A stretch of DNA of 64,000 nucleotides from Cohnella candidum (lineage in GTDB: Bacteria; Bacillota; Bacilli; Paenibacillales; Paenibacillaceae), in the NCBI RefSeq assembly GCF_003713065.1, contig NZ_CP033433.1, forward strand, positions 3,349,001 to 3,413,000, written 5' to 3'. Below the pieces are notes generated by a model. It was given only the letters and a program-made list of their open reading frames with translations. It made no database searches and was not told the DNA's origin. The translations under genes and the position numbers were made by a program. Shown piece by piece: positions 37,262 to 45,952 of the stretch. How positions within the stretch are numbered: the first letter of the stretch is position 1; the number at the start of each line of letters is the position of its first letter.

Positions 37262-37288
37262 AAAACGCCCGCGGAAACTCCGCGAGCG
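37262..37288 (-). terminator. Terminator of the YhgE/Pip gene
   Basis: CGCTCGCGGA pairs (one G-T) with TCCGCGGGCG on the minus strand, followed by TTTTC, about 28 bases after the stop codon. Confidence 0.75.
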
Positions 37289-37315
37289 GCTTCATGTTAT
37301 ATATTGGTATTCAAC

Positions 37316-39430
37316 TCACCCTGCCAGCACGGCTCCTCCGGCCGAGGTGCCGGCCCCTTTGCGAAGACGACGGCTCGCCAAGAGGAAATAGCCGATCGTC
37401 AACGCGATGAACACCACGGCATAAACCGCGAGCTTATACAGCGGCTGCGCGATTTCCCCGGCGGATGCGCCTTCGATAACCAAGCGCAGCGCTTGGATCG
37501 CGTGCGTCATGGGCATCCAGGGGCTGATCGCTTGCAGCCATGCCGGCAGCAGTTCGGCCGGATAAGTGCCTGCGCTCGAAGCCAGCTGCATCGTGAGCAG
37601 AATGACGCCGAGAAACCGTCCGATCTGGTCCGCCAGCGAGATGAGGAACTGCAGAATCGTCATAAACGTCAGCGAAATGGCCATCGTCACGCCGTAGAAA
37701 ACGGCGACGTGCGGTACCTTCAAACCGAGCCCATAGAGAATGACCGTATCCGCCAAAGCGGTCTGCACCAACACGAGCGGCGCGAACAACAGCACTTTCG
37801 AAAGATACCACCGCACGCCTCCGGCCGTTCCCGACGGCGCGTCACGCAATGGCAGGATGACCGTCGACAGCAGCGCGCCGACGTAAAGGCCCAGCGACAA
37901 GAAATACGGCGTCATCCCCGTGCCGTAGTTCGGCACGTCCGCCAGCTTATGCTCGGATACCGACACCGGTTCGGCGAACATGTCGGCCGTCTTGTCCCCG
38001 CCCGACAAGCCGTTTGCGTTATCCGCGGCCGATCCGAGCTTGTCGGACAATTCCTTGGAGCCGGAAGTCAGTTGGCTGACTCCACCCGCGAGATCCTTCG
38101 ACCCGTCCGCGAGCTGCGCGGTTCCTTGGGTGACGGTGCTGAAGCCGTTGCCCGCATCCCGGATGCCGGCCAGCAGGCTGTCCGCCCCGGCTGCCGCTTT
38201 CGCGCTGCCGGCAGCCAGCTTATCCGCGCCGGCTGCCGCATCCGCGAGTTTGCCGCCGAATTGATCCATGCCGGCGTCCAACTGCTTCAAGCCCTGATGA
38301 AGCCGGCCGGCTCCGGCCGCGGCTTGAGCCTGCGCGTCGGCCAGTTTGCCGGCGCCGCCGCTCAAGCTCGTTGCGCCGCCTTCCAGCTTGCCGGCTCCGG
38401 CCGACACCTGCTTGGCCGCCGCGAGCAGCTTCTGGAAGGCGGCGTCGTCCGCCATTCCCCCGTGAGCTGCAGCGTACTGTTCCAAGCCTTGCGCGACTTG
38501 CTCGGCGCCGGACGATACCGCTTGACCGGCCTCGCTCAGCTGCCCCGCGCCGGCCGCGAGCGACTGCGCGCTCTGCGCCAGCTGCGAAGAACCTGCGGCC
38601 AGCTCGCCTGCTCCAGCCACACTGCCGTTAACACCGCCCGCCAGTTTGCCTTCCGCCGCCTTCAGCTGCCCAAGGCCGTCCGCCAAAGAAGCGGCGCCCC
38701 CGGACACTTCACGTACGCCGGCGGATAATGACGATGCGCCGGCTTTCAGCTTACCCATCCCTTGCTCCAATTGCAGCGAACCGTCCGCCAGCTTGGCGAG
38801 ATTATCGTGCAATCTCTGCGCGCCTTCATCCGCCTGCGCGGCTCCGTCCGCCAGCTTGGCGGCGCCATTTCCTGCTTCCTTGATTCCGTCGGCCGCCTTG
38901 TTGATGGAATCCATAACCGCTTTCGCGTAAGCTTTCGTCACCGACTTGGAAACGTCGCTGCGCAGCTGGTCCGCGGCCTGGGACCCGATTTTGGAGTTCA
39001 AGTAGTTCCATCCGTCGTCCACGTAGTACTGAATCTGAGCCGGGGTCGGCGTTTCGTCCTGAAGCGTGGTCGTCCGTTTCGAAAAATCCTCCGGAATGAC
39101 GAAGGCCATCGCGTACCGATGCGCCTTTAACCCGTCCATGGCGTCCTTCTCGTCCGTGAACTTCCATTTGAAATCGGAATGCGACTTTAATTCGTCGGTC
39201 AATTCCTTGCCGGTATCGATCGTATTCCCGTCCATTACCGCGCCCGCGTCCCGGTTCACGACGGCGACGGGAAGCCGGTCCAGCTTGCCGTAAGGATCCC
39301 AGAACGCGCCGAGCAGCATGCCGCTGTACAACAGCGGGATAAACGCCAAGCCGGCCACGGACAGCAGCGCCATCCGGCTGCGGGACAGCCGTTTGAATTC
39401 GGCGAACAGGTTTCCTTTGTTCTTGCTCAT
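37316..39430 (-). CDS. YhgE/Pip-domain membrane protein (ABC-2-like, phage-infection-protein family)
   Basis: 704 residues. One N-terminal helix (about 23-43), a long extracytoplasmic region, and five to six C-terminal helices (about 510-690) form the YhgE/Pip layout. The middle (about 185-480) is built of short repeats of the type L-A-D/A-G-x-x-Q/K-L, predicted as a long helical stalk. The ATG at 39430 has GGGAGA upstream. It is paired with a TetR repressor gene upstream and shares an operator with it. The family includes phage receptors and secretion-related proteins; the substrate is unknown. Confidence 0.85.
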   Translation of the reverse strand: MSKNKGNLFAEFKRLSRSRMALLSVAGLAFIPLLYSGMLLGAFWDPYGKLDRLPVAVVNRDAGAVMDGNTIDTGKELTDELKSHSDFKWKFTDEKDAMDGLKAHRYAMAFVIPEDFSKRTTTLQDETPTPAQIQYYVDDGWNYLNSKIGSQAADQLRSDVSKSVTKAYAKAVMDSINKAADGIKEAGNGAAKLADGAAQADEGAQRLHDNLAKLADGSLQLEQGMGKLKAGASSLSAGVREVSGGAASLADGLGQLKAAEGKLAGGVNGSVAGAGELAAGSSQLAQSAQSLAAGAGQLSEAGQAVSSGAEQVAQGLEQYAAAHGGMADDAAFQKLLAAAKQVSAGAGKLEGGATSLSGGAGKLADAQAQAAAGAGRLHQGLKQLDAGMDQFGGKLADAAAGADKLAAGSAKAAAGADSLLAGIRDAGNGFSTVTQGTAQLADGSKDLAGGVSQLTSGSKELSDKLGSAADNANGLSGGDKTADMFAEPVSVSEHKLADVPNYGTGMTPYFLSLGLYVGALLSTVILPLRDAPSGTAGGVRWYLSKVLLFAPLVLVQTALADTVILYGLGLKVPHVAVFYGVTMAISLTFMTILQFLISLADQIGRFLGVILLTMQLASSAGTYPAELLPAWLQAISPWMPMTHAIQALRLVIEGASAGEIAQPLYKLAVYAVVFIALTIGYFLLASRRLRKGAGTSAGGAVLAG

Positions 39431-39477
39431 GTTTCTCTCTCCCATCGTATCGAACTTGCATTCTCTATCTATTTAGA

Positions 39478-39493
39478 CAAAATGACCATTTTG
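39478..39493. promoter_or_regulatory. Putative TetR operator upstream of the YhgE/Pip gene
   Basis: CAAAATGACCATTTTG, a 7+2+7 inverted repeat, lies 47 bases before the YhgE/Pip start. On the opposite strand it differs by one base from CAAAATGGTCAGTTTG at 40152-40167 before the TetR gene. Confidence 0.65.
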
Positions 39494-39527
39494 CTCATTC
39501 AGTCACTACGCTGCAAAAAAGAAAGCG

Positions 39528-40118
39528 TCAGCGAACCGCCAACCCTTCCATCCAATACCGCCGGAAGTAATCCAGCACCTCTTCTTTGCCGAGCGGCTCG
39601 TGAAGGTGATGGCTTTCCGCGGTCAGCGCCAAATAGGTTTTCAGCATCACATAAGCCGTCAGGTTCGGATCGCAAGGCTTGATCTCGCCTTTGTCCGCCG
39701 CTTCCTTCACATGTCTTGCGATATAAGCCACGACCGCGCGCTCCAGCGTTTCCAGGCCTTCCTTCGCCATCGGAGTGCCGATGTCCCGCACCTCTTGCGA
39801 AAGCTTCACGACGAGCGCGTGCTGTTCCCGGTAATCGAGGAGTTGATGCAGCACCTCCATCAAGTTCTCGACAAAGGGAAGGTCCGGTTTGACCGTGCGG
39901 TCCGCCATTTCCCTCAAATTCCGCAGCATGCTGGCCATGATCTCGCCGAACAGCTCTTCCTTATTGGCGAAAAACGTGTATATCGTCCCTTTGCCGACGC
40001 CGGCGATTTTCGCGACCTGGTCCATCGTCGTCGCCTTGTAGCCGAACGTCTCGAAAGAACGCGCCGAAGCTTCCAGCACCTGCTTGCGGCGGTCGACCGG
40101 CTTGCGTTCCGACGCCAT
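39528..40118 (-). CDS. TetR-family transcriptional repressor
   Basis: 196 residues. The N-terminal helix-turn-helix (about 9-55: A-S-A-R-S-F-E-T-F-G-Y-K-A-T-T-M-D-Q-V-A, then G-V-G-K-G-T-I-Y-T-F-F) is the TetR signature; the C-terminal part is a ligand or dimerisation domain. GGAGG lies before the ATG at 40118. It is followed by the YhgE/Pip gene in the same direction, and a shared inverted repeat stands upstream of each, so it probably represses both itself and its neighbour. Confidence 0.9.
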   Translation of the reverse strand: MASERKPVDRRKQVLEASARSFETFGYKATTMDQVAKIAGVGKGTIYTFFANKEELFGEIMASMLRNLREMADRTVKPDLPFVENLMEVLHQLLDYREQHALVVKLSQEVRDIGTPMAKEGLETLERAVVAYIARHVKEAADKGEIKPCDPNLTAYVMLKTYLALTAESHHLHEPLGKEEVLDYFRRYWMEGLAVR

Positions 40119-40135
40119 GATCGCTTCCTCCTTCA

Positions 40136-40167
40136 AAACTGACCAAAATAACAAAATGGTCAGTTTG
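40136..40167. promoter_or_regulatory. TetR autoregulatory operator
   Basis: A perfect 10-bp inverted repeat AAACTGACCA / TGGTCAGTTT separated by 11 bases lies 18 bases upstream of the TetR start. Its right part, CAAAATGGTCAGTTTG, is shared with the site before the YhgE/Pip gene. Confidence 0.7.
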
Positions 40168-40201
40168 TTCCGAAACCTACTTTAACACATCCCCGCACCG
40201 T

Positions 40202-40579
40202 TCACAAGCGGTAATCCTTCCGGATTTCCGCCAGCTGCTCCAGACAGCGCTCCGCCCATCTTTTCAGCCGGTCCAACTTCTCCATCTCCGCTCCCAGCGC
40301 CGTCTCCAGCGTTTCCCGGTACGGAGGGATCGCGCCGTCATAGGGTTCAGCTGCCGAGGCCGAGACCCATACCTTCTCGGTATACGCCGAAGCTTTCCTT
40401 TCATGGAACAACGGCGCATCGGGATCGTACGGATGATGCAGGTCGCCCTGCGTAGGGTGCACCAGCACCGCCAGCACTTTGACGAGAATCCGGCGCCCGT
40501 CGCTCTCTACCGTTTCCCCGATATACTCGCCGGTTTTGTAAGCCGCTTTGACGATCGCGCCCGGTTGGTGTTTATCCAT
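40202..40579 (-). CDS. kapB: Kinase-associated protein B
   Basis: 125 residues. Matches KapB of B. subtilis in length and in the sequence K-T-G-E-Y-I-G-E near the start, V-L-A-V-L-x-H-P-T-Q-G-D-L-H-H-P, and F-H-E-R-K-A. In B. subtilis KapB is needed for KinB-dependent input into the sporulation phosphorelay. Here it lies upstream of the TetR gene in the same direction, with AGGAGG before the ATG. A kinB partner is not in the window. Confidence 0.88.
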   Translation of the reverse strand: MDKHQPGAIVKAAYKTGEYIGETVESDGRRILVKVLAVLVHPTQGDLHHPYDPDAPLFHERKASAYTEKVWVSASAAEPYDGAIPPYRETLETALGAEMEKLDRLKRWAERCLEQLAEIRKDYRL

Positions 40580-40744
40580 GCAAACGCGCCTCCTGGGTGG
40601 TAATCTTTACATCGCCATTGTATCCTACCGCGCTCGTGCGGGAAAGCCGGCGGCCCCTGGTCCGCCTTTCGGCTTATAACTGGACTTGTTACCTGTCACT
40701 TCAGCGCGTAATATGGAAGTAGGATAAATGGAGGATCGTTTCCG

Positions 40745-41860
40745 ATGCGCAAAAAAAGGGTATTGCTGCTTTCCGAAGGGTTCGGCACCGGACATACTCA
40801 AGCCGCTTACGCGCTTGCGGTGGGCCTGCGGCAGCTGTCGCAGAAAATCCAGACGCGCGTGATCGAGCTGGGGACCTTCTTGAATCCGATCATCGGGCCG
40901 CTCATTCTCGGGGCTTACCGGAAGACGGTATCCAAACAGCCGAAGCTGGTCGGCAAAATGTACCGCAGCAACTACGACAAATCCCTCAACCGGGTCACGC
41001 AGTTCGCGCTGCATCGCATTTTTTACAATCAAGTGTCCGACGTCGTCCGCCAACTCAAACCGGACTTGATCGTCTGCACCCATCCGATTCCGAACGCCGT
41101 CGTCAGCCGTTTGAAACGGCTCGGGCTGGACGTTCCTTTGTATACGCTGATTACCGATTATGATGCCCATGCCACTTGGGTGAATCCCGAGGTGAACATG
41201 TACCTGGTCAGTACGCCGGCGGTTCGCAACAAGCTGATCGCGCGCGGGATTCCGGCCTCGCTGATCGAGGTGACCGGCATTCCCGTCCACCCGAATTTCT
41301 GGCACCCGCATGACCGTGCCGAAATCCAGAAGCAATTCGGGCTGAAGGACATGCCTACCGCGCTGATCATGGGCGGCGGCTGGGGTTTGCTGTACGGGGA
41401 ACACCTCGTCGAATACATGACCAAGTACGCGGACCGCGTGCAGTTGATCCTGTGCATGGGAAGCAATGAGAAGGCACGGGAGAAGCTGCTCTCCGACCCG
41501 CGCTTCCAGCATGAGAACATCAAGGTTCTCGGCTTCACAAAGGAGATCAGCAAGCTGATGGACGTCTCGGACTTGCTGGTCACCAAGCCCGGGGGCATGA
41601 CCTGCACCGAAGGCATGGCTAAAGGCATGCCGATGCTGTTCTACGAGCCGATTCCGGGACAAGAGGAAGAAAACGCCGAATATTTCATCACCCACGGTTT
41701 CGGCGAGTTGATGGCAGGCACCGAGGCGATCGACCGCTGGTTCCGGCTGATCCAGGAGCCTTACGCGGCCTATCAGCACCGCGACACCTTAATGGCGCTG
41801 CGCAACGCCGAGTACCATCCGGCTAAATGCTCGGAAGCCGTACTGGCGCTCCTGGAGTAG
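40745..41860 (+). CDS. UgtP/MGDG-synthase-like glycosyltransferase (GT28)
   Basis: 371 residues. The N-terminal L-L-L-S-E-G-F-G-T-G-H-T-Q-A-A is the MGDG_synth domain motif; the C-terminal GT28 half carries G-G-G-W-G-L-L (about 217-223) and T-K-P-G-G-M-T-C-T-E (about 280-289), the nucleotide-sugar site. Relatives glycosylate diacylglycerol for membrane glycolipids and the lipoteichoic acid anchor. GGAGG lies 10 bases before the ATG. The next gene starts 5 bases after its stop. Substrate is inferred from the family only. Confidence 0.88.
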   Translation: MRKKRVLLLSEGFGTGHTQAAYALAVGLRQLSQKIQTRVIELGTFLNPIIGPLILGAYRKTVSKQPKLVGKMYRSNYDKSLNRVTQFALHRIFYNQVSDVVRQLKPDLIVCTHPIPNAVVSRLKRLGLDVPLYTLITDYDAHATWVNPEVNMYLVSTPAVRNKLIARGIPASLIEVTGIPVHPNFWHPHDRAEIQKQFGLKDMPTALIMGGGWGLLYGEHLVEYMTKYADRVQLILCMGSNEKAREKLLSDPRFQHENIKVLGFTKEISKLMDVSDLLVTKPGGMTCTEGMAKGMPMLFYEPIPGQEEENAEYFITHGFGELMAGTEAIDRWFRLIQEPYAAYQHRDTLMALRNAEYHPAKCSEAVLALLE

Positions 41861-41865
41861 ATCCT

Positions 41866-42174
41866 ATGCAATCGTTTACCGAACGGGCCATCGAAGTGAT
41901 CCGCGGCATTCCTCCCGGCAAGGTGATGACGTACGGGCAAGTCGCCGCCTGGGCCGGAAGCCCCCGCGGCGCCCGCCAAGTGGTGCGTATCCTGCACGCC
42001 ATGAGCGGCAAATACGGCCTGCCTTGGCATCGGGTCATCAACGGCAAGGGCGAAATCGGACTCCAGGACTTCTACCACCGGGAGCTTCAGGTTTCGGAGC
42101 TCGAAGCCGAAGGCGTGACCGTCACCGCCGGCGGCCGGATCGACCTGGAAGAGTATCGATACGAGCCGGAATGA
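41866..42174 (+). CDS. Alkyltransferase-like (ATL) DNA-binding protein
   Basis: 102 residues, the DNA-binding domain of O6-alkylguanine-DNA alkyltransferases. The reactive P-C-H-R-V motif reads P-W-H-R-V (about residues 58-62): the alkyl-acceptor cysteine is replaced by tryptophan, the hallmark of ATL proteins. These bind O6-alkylguanine without repairing it and hand the lesion to nucleotide excision repair. The GGAG in the end of the upstream gene serves as ribosome site, so the two are coupled. Confidence 0.88.
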   Translation: MQSFTERAIEVIRGIPPGKVMTYGQVAAWAGSPRGARQVVRILHAMSGKYGLPWHRVINGKGEIGLQDFYHRELQVSELEAEGVTVTAGGRIDLEEYRYEPE

Positions 42175-42192
42175 TCGCGTAAACCGTGAAAA

Positions 42193-42225
42193 CAAAACCT
42201 CCAAACCGACGGTTTGGAGGTTTTT
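42193..42225. terminator. Terminator after the ATL gene
   Basis: A perfect AACCTCCAAACC-GAC-GGTTTGGAGGTT hairpin followed by TTTT, 18 bases after the stop. The A-rich left flank may also let it end the convergent ABC-F operon. Confidence 0.9.
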
Positions 42226-42251
42226 TGACGTTCTATTCTCGTTGTAATGGA

Positions 42252-43871
42252 TTAGGCCGGAAGCATGCGAGCGCGGAGTTCTTTGACTTCCGGGTGTTCC
42301 AGGTACTCTTCGTACGTCATCAGGCGGTCGATGATGCCGTTCGGCGTGATCTCGATGATGCGGTTCGCGATCGTTTCGACGAACTGATGGTCATGCGACG
42401 TGAAGATGATCGGGCCGTCGAAATCGATCAAGCCGTTATTGAGCGCCGTAATAGACTCGAGGTCGAGGTGGTTGGTCGGTTCGTCGAGCAGCAGGACGTT
42501 GCCGCCTCCGAGCATCATTTTGGACAGCATGCAGCGGACTTTCTCGCCACCGGAGAGGACCGACGCTTTTTTGAGCGCTTCGTCGCCGGAGAACAACATC
42601 CGGCCAAGGAAGCCGCGGATGAACGATTCGTCCTGGTCCTTCGAATATTGGCGCAGCCATTCGACCAGGTTAAGCTCGACGCCGTCGAAGTACGCGGAGT
42701 TATCCTTCGGGAAATACGCCTGCGTGGTCGTGACGCCCCAGGTCACCGAACCGGAATCGGGTTCGCGCTCGCCGGTCAGGATTTGGAACAGCACGGTTTT
42801 GGCGAGGCCGTTCGGGCCGACCAGCGCGATTTTGTCGTTCTTGTTCACGACGAAGGAGATGTTCTCGAGCACTTTCTCGCCTTCGACCGTCGCGGTGATA
42901 TTTTCCACGGATACGACTTGCTTGCCGACTTCGCGCTCGCCTTTGAAATGGATGAACGGATATTTGCGGCTCGAAGGCCGGATGTCGTCCAGTGAAATCT
43001 TATCGAGCATTTTCCGGCGGCTCGTCGCTTGCTTGGCCTTGGACTTGTTCGCCGAGAAGCGCTGGATGAACGCCTGCAGCTCCTTGATCTTGTCTTCCTT
43101 CTTCTTGTTCTGGTCGCGCATCAGCTGGAGCGCCAGTTGGCTCGACTCGTACCAGAAGTCGTAGTTGCCGACGTACATCTGGATTTTCGCGAAGTCGATA
43201 TCGGCGATGTGCGTACACACTTGGTTCAGGAAGTGCCGGTCGTGGGATACCACGATAACGGTGCCTTCATAGCGGGAAAGGAAATCTTCCAGCCAACGCA
43301 CGGATTCGATGTCCAAATGGTTGGTCGGCTCGTCGAGCAGCAGGATGTTCGGGTTGCCGAACAAAGCTTGCGCGAGAAGCACGCGGACTTTCTCGTTGCC
43401 GCCCAGCTCCGCCATTTTCTTGTCGTGCAGGTCGGTCGTGATGCCAAGGCCGTTGAGAAGGCCTGCCGCTTCACTCTCGGCTTCCCAGCCGTTCATCTCG
43501 GCGAATTCGGCTTCCAGCTCGCCCGCCCGCATGCCGTCTTCGTCGGTGAACGGGTCTTTGGCGTAGATGGCGTCTTTCTCTTTCATGACGGAATAAAGCT
43601 TCTGGTGGCCCATGATGACCGTCTCCAGAACTTGATATTCGTCGTACTCGTAATGGTTCTGCTTCAATACGGCCATCCGTTCACCCGGCGCGATAAAAAC
43701 CTCGCCGTTCGTCGGTTCCACTTCCCCGGACAGGATTTTGAGGAAAGTCGATTTACCTGCCCCGTTCGCGCCGATAAGGCCGTAACAGTTGCCGGGCGTG
43801 AACTTGATGTTCACGTCTTCGAAAAGGGGGCGTTTGCCGAAACGCAGGCTCACGCCGTTAACGGTAATCAT
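42252..43871 (-). CDS. ABC-F family ATPase (YkpA/YbiT-type)
   Basis: 539 residues, two ABC domains without membrane helices. First domain: Walker A G-A-N-G-A-G-K-S-T and Walker B L-L-L-D-E-P-T-N-H-L-D; the signature region reads L-G-G-N-E-K-V-R rather than L-S-G-G. A charged linker (about 240-300) follows. In the second domain Walker A is G-P-N-G-L-A-K-T, while the signature V-L-S-G-G-E-K-V-R is normal. Such deviations recur in this subfamily as far as I recall. ABC-F proteins act on the ribosome. Its ATG overlaps the stop of the preceding hydrolase gene. Confidence 0.9.
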   Translation of the reverse strand: MITVNGVSLRFGKRPLFEDVNIKFTPGNCYGLIGANGAGKSTFLKILSGEVEPTNGEVFIAPGERMAVLKQNHYEYDEYQVLETVIMGHQKLYSVMKEKDAIYAKDPFTDEDGMRAGELEAEFAEMNGWEAESEAAGLLNGLGITTDLHDKKMAELGGNEKVRVLLAQALFGNPNILLLDEPTNHLDIESVRWLEDFLSRYEGTVIVVSHDRHFLNQVCTHIADIDFAKIQMYVGNYDFWYESSQLALQLMRDQNKKKEDKIKELQAFIQRFSANKSKAKQATSRRKMLDKISLDDIRPSSRKYPFIHFKGEREVGKQVVSVENITATVEGEKVLENISFVVNKNDKIALVGPNGLAKTVLFQILTGEREPDSGSVTWGVTTTQAYFPKDNSAYFDGVELNLVEWLRQYSKDQDESFIRGFLGRMLFSGDEALKKASVLSGGEKVRCMLSKMMLGGGNVLLLDEPTNHLDLESITALNNGLIDFDGPIIFTSHDHQFVETIANRIIEITPNGIIDRLMTYEEYLEHPEVKELRARMLPA

Positions 43872-44854
43872 GAATCGGATCCATCCTTTGCGTCGTTATC
43901 GGTATTTTCATTATGAAAACGCATCGTCTCTCCGTGTTTGAGGAGAAACAGCCGTTCTTCCGAAATGCCCATCCGTTCCCTTGCGGCTTCCAGCCGCACG
44001 AGCGCTTCTTTGGGCGTATCGTCGGCCAGCTTGAACGCGCCGTAATGCATCGGTACGAAATATTTCGCGCCCAGGTCCACGAAAGCCTGCAGCGCTTCCT
44101 CGGGACTGACGTGCTGCGCGGACATGAACCATTCCGGATCATATGCGCCGATCGGCATCAACGCCACGTCGATTTTGAAGCGCCGGCCGATATCGCCAAA
44201 ACCGCGGAAATACCCGCTGTCCCCAGCGAAGTAAATCGTAGGCCCGTTATCCGCCTGGATCACCCAGCCGCCCCAATGGGACGTGTTCTTGTCCCAAGGA
44301 TTGCGCCGCGTCCAATGCTGGGCGGGCACGAACGTGAATTTGACGTTGTGGCAAACGTCGTCTTCCCACCAGTGAAGCTCGGTCACGTCGCGGAAGCCCC
44401 GCAAGAAGAGCTTGGTCCGAAGGCCGGCCGGCACGAGCATCTTCTTGTTGCCGCGAAGCCTGCGGAGCGAGCCCATGTGGAGATGGTCGTAATGGGAGTG
44501 CGAGACGAGGACGACATCGGTCGGAGGCATGTCCGACAGTTCGACTCCGGGAGGAGCAAGCCTCTTCTGGAATGCCATCCTCCGAGCCCATACGGGGTCG
44601 GTCACGATATTCAAACCCGCCAGCTGAATCAAAAACGTGGAGTGCCCGATCCAAGTGATCGACGGTTCGGTACGATTCTGCTGGAGGAAGGGAAGATCCG
44701 GTTTCGCGTTCGGCACGCAGTGGCTGTAGTCCCGGCTGGCGCGGATGCGGCTCAGCCTTTCCTGGCTCCAGCGGCCGATTTGTTCCATGGGAGCGTTATT
44801 GACACGGGCGGAGTCCAGGTTGCCGAAGCGTTGCATGAAGCGTTGCTTGCGCAT
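43868..44854 (-). CDS. MBL-fold hydrolase, NAPE-PLD-like
   Basis: 328 residues. Metallo-beta-lactamase fold with S-H-S-H-Y-D-H-L-H (the H-x-H-x-D-H metal motif), P-A-Q-H-W-T-R-R, and F-A-G-D-S-G-Y, the signature of the N-acylphosphatidylethanolamine phospholipase D/UlaG-like branch. The W-I-G-H-S-T-F entry strand is present. GGAGGG 5 bases before 44854 decides the start. It is probably a cytoplasmic phosphodiesterase acting on lipid-like or nucleotide substrates. It overlaps the ABC-F gene by 4 bases. Confidence 0.88.
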   Translation of the reverse strand: MRKQRFMQRFGNLDSARVNNAPMEQIGRWSQERLSRIRASRDYSHCVPNAKPDLPFLQQNRTEPSITWIGHSTFLIQLAGLNIVTDPVWARRMAFQKRLAPPGVELSDMPPTDVVLVSHSHYDHLHMGSLRRLRGNKKMLVPAGLRTKLFLRGFRDVTELHWWEDDVCHNVKFTFVPAQHWTRRNPWDKNTSHWGGWVIQADNGPTIYFAGDSGYFRGFGDIGRRFKIDVALMPIGAYDPEWFMSAQHVSPEEALQAFVDLGAKYFVPMHYGAFKLADDTPKEALVRLEAARERMGISEERLFLLKHGETMRFHNENTDNDAKDGSDS

Positions 44855-45042
44855 GAAATCCCTCCGATGACTGTGCTCATTCATACTATAGCAGGAAACG
44901 AGGAAATGTACCAAGCCGTACCGGGAAAAAGGCCCCCGCCTGGGCGGACAAACCCGGACTTCCGAGGCTTCCGGATGTATGTAAAAGATTTTACCATTCC
45001 GCTTAGGGTTCTGAATCTGAGGCAAGTTGGTACCGGTAATGC

Positions 45043-45078
45043 AAAACCCCGGTTCCCTTGGAGGGGCCGAGGTTTCGT
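45043..45078 (-). terminator. Terminator of the lipoprotein gene
   Basis: AACCTCGG pairs with CCGGGGTT (one G-T), loop about 18 bases, then TTTT on the minus strand, 13 bases after the stop. Confidence 0.65.
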
Positions 45079-45090
45079 TCTCTTGCGGGA

Positions 45091-45738
45091 TTAGGAGCCG
45101 CCCGCCGCGCTTTGGGTCGGCTGCTGGTTTGATTGCGGGATCGACTGCTGGTTCGGCTGTCGGGTCCGCGTCGGCATCATCTGGATGGAAACGACGGTCG
45201 TTTTATCGTCCGAGAGCTTGAGGGAGACGATGTCCCCCGCCTTGATGTCGGTCATCATCAGCGTGTTCGTCGTCGCGCCCTGATCGCCGAAGCTGCGGGA
45301 CGTCACTTCCGTCTGGTCCGTATAAGCGTATTCGGTCGTCTGCTCCGAAAACTGCATGTTCATCATGCCGCCGCGGCCTCGGCCCGGACCGCCGCCGTTC
45401 GCTTGTCCGTTCGGCGAGCTGCCGTTCGAAGGCGGAGATGCTTGCGGCGAGCCGCTCGGCGCAGGCTGTCCGCCCGCGGAGGCGCCCCCGTTCCAGTTCC
45501 GGCCTCTCTGTCCGTTCATCGTCGAGGCATAGACGACCAGTTTGCCGTCTCCGATGGAGGCGACCTTTCCGATGACGTCCGGCCTGACCCGAGTTTGAGC
45601 CGGATCGCCGTTTCCCTGCTGGGCAGGGGCCGCATTCGCGGCGGCGTTCCCTCCCGTATCCGCGCTCTTGGACGAACAAGCGGATGCCGTCGCCGCGATG
45701 GAAGCGAACAGCATGACGGTGATCAACGTTTTTTTCAT
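45091..45738 (-). CDS. Gly/Asn/Gln/Ser-rich lipoprotein of unknown function
   Basis: 215 residues. A lipobox (A-T-A-S-A-C, Cys21) ends the signal peptide. The mature protein alternates low-complexity stretches (Gly/Pro/Asn/Ser at about 85-120, Gln/Ser/Pro at the end) with two short ordered parts, one with V-I-G-K-V-A-S-I-G-D-G-K-L and one with I-K-A-G-D-I-V-S-L-K-L-S-D-D-K. These resemble small OB-like strands found in Bacillota lipoproteins. AAGGAG precedes the ATG. Function unknown. Confidence 0.8.
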   Translation of the reverse strand: MKKTLITVMLFASIAATASACSSKSADTGGNAAANAAPAQQGNGDPAQTRVRPDVIGKVASIGDGKLVVYASTMNGQRGRNWNGGASAGGQPAPSGSPQASPPSNGSSPNGQANGGGPGRGRGGMMNMQFSEQTTEYAYTDQTEVTSRSFGDQGATTNTLMMTDIKAGDIVSLKLSDDKTTVVSIQMMPTRTRQPNQQSIPQSNQQPTQSAAGGS

Positions 45739-45952
45739 CGTTTCCTACGCTCCTTGAAATCGATGGATGCGGCATTCGGATTGTCCCCGCTGCCGCCTAA
45801 TCGCTTCCATTATGGAGCCGACGGCTGAAAGGATCCTTAAGACAAACTGAGAGTCCGCTGAATGTGCGGAGGTTTTGGCACTTTGGCCGAAGATGCAGTA
45901 TTGTTAGGGTAGAGATGTAGAGACGCTGAGGGAAAGCGAGGAACCTTCGAAA

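Noticed and set aside
42252..43871. Inactivated ABC-F protein because of unusual Walker A and signature
   Set aside because: As far as I recall the deviations are shared by the YkpA-like subfamily, and both Walker B motifs are intact.
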